Shown: positions 6,077 through 12,158 of the stretch, in pieces
How the letters are laid out: the number at the start of each line of letters is the position of its first letter
How positions within the stretch are numbered: the stretch's first letter is position 1
IMG/VR virus record: IMGVR_UViG_3300042542_002927
Coordinates: 1-20,413 of that record
Strand: one strand, 5' to 3'
Length of the DNA stretch: 20,413 nt
From: a virus
Program-made: the position numbers and the translations under genes
Notes under the pieces: model-generated
What the model saw: the letters and a program-made list of their open reading frames with translations, nothing else
The model's database searches: none
Told to the model about the DNA's origin: nothing

Positions 6077-6311
6077 CAGCAAGGTAATCAAAACGGTACT
6101 GGGTGATTATCACCGTGCCATGGAAACACCTAACCACATTTATTTTGTGCTTTTTGAAGAATGTGATGAGAACAACAGCGTCAAGATGTTCAATCGTAAC
6201 AGGGAGATTGTGAGTGACAATTACTTTGCATATCAAGCTTTTATGGAAGACATTGAGACCAAGCAGTATACGTGGGTATCAGAAAAATTGAAAGAAAATT
6301 TGGATAAGTAA
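6051..6311 (+). CDS. Hypothetical protein, 86 residues
   Basis: It begins MRQRTILVNSKVIKTVLGDY and has strand-like alternation followed by a C-terminal helix; no domain is recognised. ATG 6051 lies within the end of the preceding gene and no promoter precedes it, so it depends on the 5828 promoter. The next promoter's -33 box is in its last codons. Confidence 0.75.
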   Translation: MRQRTILVNSKVIKTVLGDYHRAMETPNHIYFVLFEECDENNSVKMFNRNREIVSDNYFAYQAFMEDIETKQYTWVSEKLKENLDK

Positions 6312-6330
6312 AATTAATTTTGTATCTTTG
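6299..6330 (+). promoter_or_regulatory. Promoter of the glucosaminidase gene
   Basis: TTTG 6299-6302 in the coding end of the previous gene, 20 nt, TATCTTTG 6323-6330. Confidence 0.85.
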
Positions 6331-6350
6331 TATCAACCAAAACATATATT

Positions 6351-6929
6351 ATGATTTACAAATATGATTATAAGAATCTTACTTATAAGAACGTAACCAA
6401 AAACCTAGCATTTATTTTGATTGGGATTATCGTGTTATTCACAGGAATAACATCAATCCTTATGCTAACCAGAATCAATGATATACGGTATATTTCGTCT
6501 GAAACGAAATCTATCATTATCAAAGAATCAGCCAAAGAGAATGAGTTTAGTCCAGAAAAGTTAAGGTCATATATTCTGGAATTGAACATCAAATTTCCAC
6601 ATATTGTATATGCACAGGCTCGTTTAGAAACTGGAAACTTCAAAAGCCAGATATTCAAAACCAACCACAATCTATTTGGAATGAAGGTTGCCACATTGCG
6701 ACCAACTACCAACAAGGGTGAAGAAAACGGTCATGCTTATTATGAGGGGTGGAGAGAATCGGTTGTTGATTATGCTTTTTACCAAGCACAGTATTTATCT
6801 GATATAAAAACAGAAGCAGAGTATTTGCAGTATCTAAAAGCCAATTATGCCGAAGACCCTAACTACATGGCACAGTTACAGGTTATCATTGATAAACAAA
6901 AGGGTAATAAAAATTTATTTAAAAAATAA
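6351..6929 (+). CDS. Membrane-anchored glucosaminidase-like hydrolase
   Basis: The 192-residue protein has one N-terminal membrane segment at about residues 19-40 and then a glucosaminidase-type domain (FlgJ/LytG/endo-beta-N-acetylglucosaminidase superfamily). ARLETGNFKS places the likely catalytic Glu at 93, NHNLFGMK is at 105-112, and YYEGWRESVVDYAFYQ at 130-145 is the second hallmark block. It should cleave glycan chains of peptidoglycan on the periplasmic side. In phages such enzymes serve in lysis or wall opening; the anchor and absence of a holin nearby leave the role open. A perfect hairpin terminator fused to the next promoter follows. Confidence 0.85.
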   Translation: MIYKYDYKNLTYKNVTKNLAFILIGIIVLFTGITSILMLTRINDIRYISSETKSIIIKESAKENEFSPEKLRSYILELNIKFPHIVYAQARLETGNFKSQIFKTNHNLFGMKVATLRPTTNKGEENGHAYYEGWRESVVDYAFYQAQYLSDIKTEAEYLQYLKANYAEDPNYMAQLQVIIDKQKGNKNLFKK

Positions 6930-6934
6930 TCACG

Positions 6935-6964
6935 AAAAAGTTTGGAATATCCAAACTTTTTTTT
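6935..6964 (+). terminator. Terminator of the glucosaminidase gene
   Basis: A perfect 11-bp stem, AAAAAGTTTGG (6935-6945) with CCAAACTTTTT (6951-6961), a 5-nt loop AATAT and a T-run. The left arm contains the next TTTG. Confidence 0.9.
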
Positions 6965-6971
6965 ATCTTTG
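6941..6971 (+). promoter_or_regulatory. Promoter of gene 7008, -33 in terminator stem
   Basis: TTTG 6941-6944, 19 nt, TATCTTTG 6964-6971. The T-tract of the terminator runs into the -7 box. Confidence 0.85.
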
Positions 6972-7007
6972 TATCATAACAAATTATTAATAAAACTCAA
7001 ATTAAAA

Positions 7008-7382
7008 ATGGATTATCCAAAATTTATAATAGAAACACTAGACCAAGAAGGTGATTGTTTAATAGTGGGTGAATGTACTTATCATAAAGAACTTGCTACC
7101 GATATTAAAAAGGTAAAAGGTGGTGGTGTTGAAAATAACTTAGTAGATTGGTTTGATAATACTTATGGCAAAATGACTAAAAAAGAAATAGAAACAGCTA
7201 TAGTAAAAGAAAACGAAAAGTTTAATAAACTAAAAAAAGAAAATTCACAATTGCCATATCATTACGAATCTGCTCATATTCAAAATATACAGTTTTTAAA
7301 TAGAAGATTGACTGCAATTGAAAATAAAAAAGAAAATGGTGGTGGAATTTTAGATTTGGAAACGTATGGTAGCAATGACTAA
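7008..7382 (+). CDS. Hypothetical protein with coiled-coil-like middle
   Basis: ATG 7008 is chosen because the upstream in-frame ATG at 6942 lies in the terminator. The 124-residue product starts MDYPKFIIETLDQEGDCLIV; residues 55-85 (KKEIETAIVKENEKFNKLKK) are charged and helical, and the end is Gly-rich (NGGGILDLETYGSND). I recognise no family. Codon use is more AT-rich than in its neighbours. Confidence 0.78.
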   Translation: MDYPKFIIETLDQEGDCLIVGECTYHKELATDIKKVKGGGVENNLVDWFDNTYGKMTKKEIETAIVKENEKFNKLKKENSQLPYHYESAHIQNIQFLNRRLTAIENKKENGGGILDLETYGSND

Positions 7383-7399
7383 AAATACTTAAAAATAAA

Positions 7400-7431
7400 T
7401 TTGGTAGTGTCATTTCTTTTACTTATCTTTG
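7400..7431 (+). promoter_or_regulatory. Promoter of gene 7462
   Basis: TTTG 7400-7403, 20 nt, TATCTTTG 7424-7431, with upstream AAATAAA and the extended -33 context TTTGGTAGTGTCA. Confidence 0.85.
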
Positions 7432-7461
7432 TATCATTAATTAATCAAAAACATATATATC

Positions 7462-7728
7462 ATGGCAACTTATTTAGACGGAATGGAAGGTGGTAAACAC
7501 AACAGCGATAACACAGAAACAAGCATTAGCCCAAAGACATTCAAGGTATCATTGACCTTTGATGGTATCACAGGCAAAAATCCATTGGAAGTGGCAAAGA
7601 CCATAGCCAAATGGTGTAAAGATGCCGACACATTTACTTACGATGTAGTGAATGAAGAAACCAACGAGGCGTTTACCGTAGATTTGTCAGAAGATGATGA
7701 AGATGCTGTACTACCAAATAAAGATTAA
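7462..7728 (+). CDS. Conserved phage hypothetical, acidic C-terminus
   Basis: An 88-residue protein. VSLTFDGITGKNPLEVAKTI and the ending FTVDLSEDDEDAVLPNKD resemble a small protein family I recall from several phages; no function is assigned. The strongly acidic tail could be DNA-mimic-like or simply solubilising; neither is shown. Confidence 0.85.
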   Translation: MATYLDGMEGGKHNSDNTETSISPKTFKVSLTFDGITGKNPLEVAKTIAKWCKDADTFTYDVVNEETNEAFTVDLSEDDEDAVLPNKD

Positions 7729-7734
7729 AATAAA

Positions 7735-7766
7735 TTTGGATTATTCAAAAATAAAAACTATCTTTG
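7735..7766 (+). promoter_or_regulatory. Promoter of leaderless gene 7771
   Basis: TTTG 7735-7738, 20 nt, TATCTTTG 7759-7766, with ATG 4 nt later. Confidence 0.85.
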
Positions 7767-7770
7767 TATC

Positions 7771-8037
7771 ATGAGCAAATTCAAACCACAGGTAACAGTG
7801 ATTACCACAGAAACAAGAAGGGATTATAGCAACAGTTATCAAAAAGGAAATCCTTATAAAACACTGGTGTATCCTACATACAGGGAATTGTGTAAGAACG
7901 TGAAAAGACATCTGGATGAAAATCTGGAGGCTAACATATCTGTATCAAGAAGTCGTAGAGGCGAGTGGGGTGAATGGTACGAGATATGGACATTGGTTGA
8001 CGGGAAAGCTAAAATTATAAAAGAAGGTTGGCAATAA
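7771..8037 (+). CDS. Conserved phage hypothetical, leaderless
   Basis: An 88-residue protein with ETRRDYSNSYQKGNPYKTLV, YPTYRELCKNVKRHL and SVSRSRRGEWGEWYEIW, blocks I associate with an uncharacterised phage family. It is very basic and aromatic, which would suit nucleic-acid binding, but this is inference. The start is fixed by the 4-nt distance from the -7 box. Confidence 0.83.
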   Translation: MSKFKPQVTVITTETRRDYSNSYQKGNPYKTLVYPTYRELCKNVKRHLDENLEANISVSRSRRGEWGEWYEIWTLVDGKAKIIKEGWQ

Positions 8038-8038
8038 A

Positions 8039-8069
8039 TTTGGATATTAAAAAATAAATACTATCTTTG
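8039..8069 (+). promoter_or_regulatory. Promoter of gene 8094
   Basis: TTTG 8039-8042 begins 2 nt after the previous stop; 19 nt, TATCTTTG 8062-8069. Confidence 0.83.
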
Positions 8070-8093
8070 CATAACAATTAAAAAATAAAGAAT

Positions 8094-8360
8094 ATGAGAA
8101 ACAAGGTAATCGTTTACGGACTAGTAAAGAATAATACAAATAAAAAAGTTTTGGTAGGTACGATAGAAGATATCCGTACCTTCATCAAGAATCGTTGGAA
8201 AGATGTTGATACCTATATAACTCGAATTACGGGTATCAAGGTTGAAGAAGACTTCTACGCTTACGTGGATGACACAAAGAACCTATTCACAACAATGGAT
8301 AAAATGGGTTATGAGGCAACTAACCTTTGCGAAGTACCCATAGAAGACTTCATGAATTAA
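8094..8360 (+). CDS. Hypothetical protein, 88 residues
   Basis: It starts MRNKVIVYGLVKNNTNKKVL with a beta-hairpin-like N-terminus, then a helix (IEDIRTFIKNRWKDVDTYI) and a second strand/helix pair. No family is recognised. It is followed directly by the longest fused terminator in the window. Confidence 0.8.
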   Translation: MRNKVIVYGLVKNNTNKKVLVGTIEDIRTFIKNRWKDVDTYITRITGIKVEEDFYAYVDDTKNLFTTMDKMGYEATNLCEVPIEDFMN

Positions 8361-8400
8361 AAAAAAGTGACAATACTATTTGGTATTGTCACTTTTTTTT
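8361..8400 (+). terminator. 16-bp terminator with -33 box as its loop
   Basis: A perfect 16-bp stem (8361-8376 with 8383-8398), including the A-run and T-run, around the core AGTGACAATAC/GTATTGTCACT. The 6-nt loop is TATTTG, so the next gene's TTTG is the loop itself. It begins at the base after the stop codon. Confidence 0.92.
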
Positions 8401-8410
8401 CTTATCTTTG
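8379..8410 (+). promoter_or_regulatory. Promoter of the DUF1281-type gene
   Basis: TTTG 8379-8382, 20 nt, TATCTTTG 8403-8410. The spacer is the right arm and T-tract of the terminator. Confidence 0.88.
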
Positions 8411-8435
8411 TATTCTAATCAAAAACATATATATC

Positions 8436-8915
8436 ATGCCAAACCATGTAACCAATCGCCTTACCATTGTAGGCGATGAACAAGAAGTAGCGAAGTGCCT
8501 CGCTGAAATCAAAGGCACAAAAAAAGACCAATTTATTGACTTCAATACCTTTGCACCAATTCCAAAGGAACTGGAAGGTACACAAAGCCCTGTGAAAATC
8601 ATATCTCAAGAAGATTATGATGACCAAGAAAAACGTATTGCACATAACGAACTAACCGAAACTGAAAAACTTCATGGTGTAAGTCGTGGGATTACCAAAG
8701 AGATGTCAGAAAAATTCCAAGAAGAATTTGGGTATGACAACTGGTATGACTGGCAAATCGCCAACTGGGGTACAAAATGGAATGCTTACGACCAATTCTT
8801 TAATGGCGATAACATGATTGAATTTAGCACAGCTTGGAGTACGCCTTACCATGCAATTACAATCTTGTCTATAAAGTATCCTACACTACAGTTTAAATTG
8901 GCTACTAAAAAATAA
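8436..8915 (+). CDS. DUF1281/YubB ferredoxin-like phage protein
   Basis: ATG 8436 is used because the upstream in-frame start at 8367 lies in the terminator. The 159-residue product shows MPNHVTNRLTIVGD, FNTFAPIPKELEG, NWYDWQIANWGTKWNAYD and IEFSTAWSTPYHAI in that order, the layout I know for DUF1281 (YubB ferredoxin-like) proteins of plasmids and phages. Their biochemical role is not known. The length fits a full member. Confidence 0.85.
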   Translation: MPNHVTNRLTIVGDEQEVAKCLAEIKGTKKDQFIDFNTFAPIPKELEGTQSPVKIISQEDYDDQEKRIAHNELTETEKLHGVSRGITKEMSEKFQEEFGYDNWYDWQIANWGTKWNAYDQFFNGDNMIEFSTAWSTPYHAITILSIKYPTLQFKLATKK

Positions 8916-8918
8916 TTG

Positions 8919-8949
8919 GGAAAAGATTTGGAAAAGTCAAATCTTTTCC
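8919..8949 (+). terminator. 12-bp terminator fused to promoter
   Basis: GGAAAAGATTTG (8919-8930) pairs perfectly with CAAATCTTTTCC (8938-8949), loop GAAAAGT. It starts 4 nt after the stop. The same sequence can also pair GGAAAAG (8930-8936) with CTTTTCC (8943-8949), so two hairpins compete. Confidence 0.8.
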
Positions 8950-8958
8950 TTATCTTTG
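8927..8958 (+). promoter_or_regulatory. Promoter of gene 8983
   Basis: TTTG 8927-8930 at the top of the terminator stem, 20 nt, TATCTTTG 8951-8958. Confidence 0.87.
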
Positions 8959-8982
8959 TATTCTAATCAAATAAATAATATC

Positions 8983-9288
8983 ATGGCAAAAGCAACAAAA
9001 ACATGGAAATTGGGTGAGGTAGCACAAGGTGGCGTTATCACAGCCGAAATAAACGGTAAGGTTATTACCATTATTGGAAAGGAGTGGGATTTCTCAACTG
9101 GTAGTAGAAGGTCGTCTAACCAAAGCAATGCAAAAGAATTTACACGAGGTAGTGTACTTGCCAATGAGCAAGATGCCGAACGTAAATTATATATGTTCCT
9201 TAGCGACTTATCGACTTCATATTGGGCTGACGAGATTATCAAGTGGGTAAAAACAAAGGTTAAAATAGAAACCGAATTTGGGTATTAA
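8983..9288 (+). CDS. Conserved phage hypothetical protein, 101 residues
   Basis: It begins MAKATKTWKLGEVAQGGVIT; strands with IIGKEWDFSTGSRRSSNQSN follow, then a helix ending in ADEIIKWVKTKVKIE. The pattern resembles uncharacterised phage proteins I have seen. The start is ATG 8983 because the alternative at 8956 overlaps the -7 box. No function is known. Confidence 0.83.
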   Translation: MAKATKTWKLGEVAQGGVITAEINGKVITIIGKEWDFSTGSRRSSNQSNAKEFTRGSVLANEQDAERKLYMFLSDLSTSYWADEIIKWVKTKVKIETEFGY

Positions 9289-9299
9289 AAATAAATGAA

Positions 9300-9328
9300 A
9301 AAAGATTTGGAAAAGTCAAATCTTTTCC
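9300..9328 (+). terminator. 10-bp terminator, near-copy of the 8919 hairpin
   Basis: AAAAGATTTG (9300-9309) pairs with CAAATCTTTT (9317-9326), loop GAAAAGT. From AAAAGATTTG to the leader it is identical to the junction before gene 8983. Confidence 0.78.
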
Positions 9329-9337
9329 TTATCTTTG
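9306..9337 (+). promoter_or_regulatory. Promoter of gene 9364
   Basis: TTTG 9306-9309, 20 nt, TATCTTTG 9330-9337. Confidence 0.87.
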
Positions 9338-9363
9338 TATTCTAATCAAAACAAAATAATATC

Positions 9364-9936
9364 ATGGGACAGTATTACAACGCAGTCATTTTGGCTGACA
9401 ACAAGAAAACAGTAAAAGCGTGGGTTTATTCTCACGACATCAAGTACACATTCAAACGTGCTGACGGTACGGAGGTAGTGCATGGCAATGGGCTTAAACT
9501 CATGGAACATTCCTATATTCGTAATGAGTTTGTGAGTGCTTTTGAAAGCCTTATCAAAAACAAACCTCAAAGGGTTGTATGGGGTGGTGACTATGCCGAC
9601 TTGTGCAAAGGGTTAAAAACCAATATCTATGACCGTTGCAAAGACAGTAACAAGGTATTGCCTACTGACAGACCCAATATACGTGAAACTCGTTATGTGG
9701 TTAACCACAGCAAAAAGGAGTTTGTGGATAAGTACAAGGTTGCTGAAATCAAAGATTGGAAAGGTGCAAAGATACATCCTTTGCCTTTATTGACTTGCGA
9801 AGGCAATGGTCGTGGTGGTGGTGACTTTAGGGGTGAGAACAAGTACATTGGAACGTGGGCTAGGGACATCATAAGTGTTGAAAGCAAAAAGCCACAGGGT
9901 TATACAGAGATTGTGCCTAATTTTAACGAAGATTAA
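9364..9936 (+). CDS. Conserved phage hypothetical (MGQYY family)
   Basis: A 190-residue protein starting MGQYYNAVILADNKKTVKAW, an N-terminus found on many phage hypothetical proteins. Other visible blocks are GNGLKLMEHSYIRNEFVSAF, RVVWGGDYADL, TRYVVNHSKKEFVDKYK and a C-terminal LPLLTCEGNGRGGGDF. Its many conserved aromatics suggest a folded globular domain. No catalytic assignment is possible from the sequence. Confidence 0.87.
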   Translation: MGQYYNAVILADNKKTVKAWVYSHDIKYTFKRADGTEVVHGNGLKLMEHSYIRNEFVSAFESLIKNKPQRVVWGGDYADLCKGLKTNIYDRCKDSNKVLPTDRPNIRETRYVVNHSKKEFVDKYKVAEIKDWKGAKIHPLPLLTCEGNGRGGGDFRGENKYIGTWARDIISVESKKPQGYTEIVPNFNED

Positions 9937-9949
9937 AAATAAATATAAG

Positions 9950-9980
9950 AAAAGGTTTGGAATATTCAAACCTTTTTTTT
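9950..9980 (+). terminator. 10-bp terminator fused to promoter
   Basis: AAAAGGTTTG (9950-9959) pairs perfectly with CAAACCTTTT (9967-9976), loop GAATATT, followed by more T. Confidence 0.85.
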
Positions 9981-9987
9981 ATCTTTG
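9956..9987 (+). promoter_or_regulatory. Promoter of leaderless gene 9992
   Basis: TTTG 9956-9959 in the terminator's left arm, 20 nt, TATCTTTG 9980-9987; ATG 4 nt further. Confidence 0.87.
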
Positions 9988-9991
9988 CATT

Positions 9992-10213
9992 ATGAAACAA
10001 GAATATCTTAATACCATAACACAGACAGCCACAGGATTACCTGTAAAGAACTTGCGTTGGCTAACCATTGATAATATCATTACAGGGCTAGTAGAGTGTC
10101 CTATATTGAACAAAACGATAAGTGGGCAATGGCGTAGGAATGGAACGCCTACCAATAGCATAAAAGGTAGGGCTGAATTAAAGTTGGAAATAAATTTGGA
10201 AATGTCAATTTAA
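9992..10213 (+). CDS. Hypothetical protein, leaderless, 73 residues
   Basis: ATG 9992 is the only in-frame start compatible with the promoter; an earlier start at 9875 lies inside the upstream gene. The product begins MKQEYLNTITQTATGLPVKN and carries QWRRNGTPTNSIKGRAELKL near the end. It is basic, and no family is recognised. The next promoter's TTTG is in its final codons. Confidence 0.75.
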   Translation: MKQEYLNTITQTATGLPVKNLRWLTIDNIITGLVECPILNKTISGQWRRNGTPTNSIKGRAELKLEINLEMSI

Positions 10214-10226
10214 TTACTTATTTTTG
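10195..10226 (+). promoter_or_regulatory. Promoter of gene 10247
   Basis: TTTG 10195-10198 within the preceding coding end, 20 nt, TATTTTTG 10219-10226. Confidence 0.82.
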
Positions 10227-10246
10227 TATTCTAATCAAATAACATT

Positions 10247-10561
10247 ATGCAAAAGAAAACAATAATCAAGAAAATCAAACGTGTTATTACAGAGTGGGGT
10301 GCGTTTGGCTGTGGTGAAGTCCCAATGGGTAATGGTGTATCAATAAACTCAATGGGTGACCTTGTAGCCATAGGTGAATACTTTAACAGCAAGACAGTTG
10401 AGGTTGAAGTATTTGATACTGGAAGTATGAGTAGCGACAGCATACATACATACGAAGTTAGTTATGAGGATTTGTCAGCAGATATTTTGGCTGAAATTCT
10501 GGAACTGGTTGAACAATATGAGGCTGACCAGATACAAACTGAAAAAAGAATCTCAAATTAA
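10247..10561 (+). CDS. Hypothetical protein, 104 residues
   Basis: It starts MQKKTIIKKIKRVITEWGAF, then has a Gly/Ser-rich strand region (GEVPMGNGVSINSMGDLVAI) and an acidic C-terminal helix (LAEILELVEQYEADQIQTEK). No family is recognised. The next promoter begins within 1-2 nt of its stop. Confidence 0.8.
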   Translation: MQKKTIIKKIKRVITEWGAFGCGEVPMGNGVSINSMGDLVAIGEYFNSKTVEVEVFDTGSMSSDSIHTYEVSYEDLSADILAEILELVEQYEADQIQTEKRISN

Positions 10562-10593
10562 TTTGGTAGTGTCAATTTAATTCCGTATATTTG
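10562..10593 (+). promoter_or_regulatory. Promoter of leaderless gene 10598
   Basis: TTTG 10562-10565, 20 nt, TATATTTG 10586-10593; ATG 4 nt after the -7 box. Confidence 0.83.
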
Positions 10594-10597
10594 CAAC

Positions 10598-10876
10598 ATG
10601 GAATTAGTAATCATTGAAGTAGAAAGCCCAGAGTGGGAATATATGTGGAACTGGCTAACAGTTCATCCAATCAATTCTGGTCTGGAAGAACCAAGCGTAG
10701 CCAGACATCCAGAATCTGGTGAGGCATGGCAGTATATGGGTAGCTTTAAACAAGGCAACAGGGTAATATCAGAATTTCGCCATCGCCATCATCCAGTAAC
10801 CAATAAAATAGAAGACTTGAAAGTTAGTCATGAAAACTTTGATGTTAATTGTATTAAGAAATCTTTTAAGCTTTAA
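10598..10876 (+). CDS. Hypothetical protein with FRHRHHPVT tail
   Basis: A 92-residue protein rich in Trp, Glu and His. Its C-terminal 36 residues (EFRHRHHPVT...DLKV...IKKSFKL) are matched by the small gene at 11573, so the two are paralogous. No family is recognised; the His/Arg cluster could bind metal or nucleic acid. The 3' end overlaps the convergent HNH gene by 11 nt. The start is set by the leaderless spacing. Confidence 0.8.
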   Translation: MELVIIEVESPEWEYMWNWLTVHPINSGLEEPSVARHPESGEAWQYMGSFKQGNRVISEFRHRHHPVTNKIEDLKVSHENFDVNCIKKSFKL

Positions 10877-11528
10877 CCCATCTATTATGATAACTACATA
10901 AAGGTTGTAAGTTAGAATAATGATTTAGCTTGATTATTTCTTCAATCGTATTGACAGATGATAATTTTACAATATGGTCAATGTCCCACGTTTTATTTGG
11001 TTCAAATATACCATCTTTAGGGTTTCCATAATTTCCCCAGTTCATCCAAGGTTGCCATAATGATTCTATGTGTTTTTTAAACTCATCAAAAGAGCAACCT
11101 AAAATTATTTCTGTTTTTGTCGGTTTATCAACCCCTTTACGTTTAAATGATTGGTTGATTAGACTTCTAATTGCCGTAATAGTACGAAATAATGGGTCTG
11201 TTTGTTTTCTATTGTTTAAATATTGATTTATAGTCGCTCTATTATTACGTCTATACTCTTTACCTTTATCTTTAATATTATCTTTGTTTTTTTGATAATA
11301 CTGTTTGTTTATTTCTTTTTTCTTATCAGCATTTTTTATACGATATTCAATATCATAAAGACGTTTTTGTTCTTTGTTTTCTTCATGATACTTTCTATCC
11401 CTTTCTTTTTTCTTATCAGCATTTTGCTCACGCCAAAGTTTTTCTTTTTGTTTTAATTTTTCAGCGTTTTGTTTACGATACTCAATATCATAAAGACGTT
11501 TTCTTTCTTTTTTCTCTTCTGGTGTCAT
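10866..11528 (-). CDS. HNH endonuclease, homing type
   Basis: A 220-residue protein. Residues 1-95 are a Lys/Glu-rich helix with a repeated unit (RLYDIEYR at 11-18 and 56-63; NADKKKE at 36-42 and 66-72). Residues 145-220 are the HNH domain: SFDEFKKHIESLWQPWMNW, then WDIDHIVKLS with Asp184-His185, NLQPL and the final His-Asn at 214-215. It is expected to nick or cut DNA near its own site as a free-standing mobile gene. It runs against its neighbours and sits between two paralogous small genes. I see no convincing promoter upstream. Codon use is very AT-rich. Confidence 0.87.
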   Translation of the reverse strand: MTPEEKKERKRLYDIEYRKQNAEKLKQKEKLWREQNADKKKERDRKYHEENKEQKRLYDIEYRIKNADKKKEINKQYYQKNKDNIKDKGKEYRRNNRATINQYLNNRKQTDPLFRTITAIRSLINQSFKRKGVDKPTKTEIILGCSFDEFKKHIESLWQPWMNWGNYGNPKDGIFEPNKTWDIDHIVKLSSVNTIEEIIKLNHYSNLQPLCSYHNRWVKA

Positions 11529-11533
11529 TTTAA

Positions 11534-11565
11534 TTTGTTTTTATTATAAATATTTCGTACCTTTG
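11534..11565 (+). promoter_or_regulatory. Promoter of gene 11573
   Basis: TTTG 11534-11537, 20 nt, TACCTTTG 11558-11565. It lies just outside the HNH start codon on the opposite strand. Confidence 0.75.
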
Positions 11566-11572
11566 AAAAGTG

Positions 11573-11698
11573 ATGTCTATGACTAAAAAAAAGTTTAGAC
11601 ACAGGCATCATCCTGTAACCCAGAAGAGAGAAGATTTGAAGGTACAAGCCTCTGGTGAGCTTACACCAGAGCAGATAAAAAAAAGTTTTAAAATTTAA
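11573..11698 (+). CDS. Short paralogue of the 10598 gene C-terminus
   Basis: A 41-residue product, MSMTKKKFRHRHHPVTQKRE followed by DLKV and ending IKKSFKI. It aligns with the last 36 residues of the 10598 product and lacks the first ~55. It has its own promoter 7 nt upstream; a second in-frame ATG at 11579 is equally possible. DNA identity to the longer gene is only moderate, so the copy is old, or it came in with a different flank when the HNH gene inserted. Confidence 0.7.
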   Translation: MSMTKKKFRHRHHPVTQKREDLKVQASGELTPEQIKKSFKI

Positions 11699-11707
11699 GC
11701 AAAAAAA

Positions 11708-11739
11708 TTTGGTAGTGTCAAAAAGTTTTTGTACCTTTG
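11708..11739 (+). promoter_or_regulatory. Promoter of structured RNA D
   Basis: TTTG 11708-11711, 20 nt, TACCTTTG 11732-11739. The downstream TATTGTT is like the start of small RNA B. Confidence 0.75.
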
Positions 11740-11744
11740 TATTG

Positions 11745-12158
11745 TTGAAAGAGAAATAAGTTCTTTAAAATATTGGGTTTTTTGGTAATGTACTCCACCT
11801 CTGTTAGGTTTAAACACTTTCGAGATACAGCCTCTGTTCTTTACCTATACTTCGGCTCGGTTTACCGACATAGAAGTTAGGTTTGAGCTCTTCGGAGCGA
11901 ATGTAGATTATGCGTAACTCCACCGACTGTGAGACCTCTGTCACGTTGAAGGGATGCCTCTTACCAAAACCCAAGGGTTCTCTGCCAAGGGACGCAAGTC
12001 GATGAGAGGGATTCTCATTGAGCCCAGAAGTGCCGTTGGGTGAATCAGATTTGAGCGTTTGATTCTTTATGGGTCGCAAACTCAACCAGCGGAGCTCACA
12101 CTTCAAAAAGTAACAATGGGCCCAGCCGCAAATTAAGGTTGGGTCCATTTTATTTTTG
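11745..12158 (+). ncRNA. Candidate ~410-nt structured RNA (copy D)
   Basis: From a good promoter to a strong terminator there is no plus-strand gene, but GC content is visibly above the neighbours and hairpins are dense. Visible stems: CCTA-ACTTC 11844-11853 with GAAGTTAGG 11873-11881, enclosing TCGG-TTTA-CCGA; GCTC-TTCG-GAGC 11887-11898, a cUUCGg tetraloop; ATGAGA 12002-12007 with TCTCAT 12013-12018; GAATCA 12042-12047 with TGATTC 12060-12065. Near the 5' end lies GGTAATGTACTCCA (11784-11797), related to the core in gaps A-C. I find no tmRNA, RNase P or group I/II signature. Confidence 0.6.
12118..12158 (+). terminator. Terminator of structured RNA D
   Basis: GGGCCCAGCC (12118-12127) pairs with GGTTGGGTCC (12137-12146), 10 bp with two G-U, followed by ATTTTATTTTT. 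Confidence 0.85.

Noticed and set aside
11745-12158. tmRNA, RNase P RNA, group I/II intron or IscB-type omega RNA
   Set aside because: I could not find the tRNA-like ends of tmRNA, the conserved RNase P segments, intron core sequences, or an IscB-like protein; the neighbouring HNH protein is not RuvC-containing.
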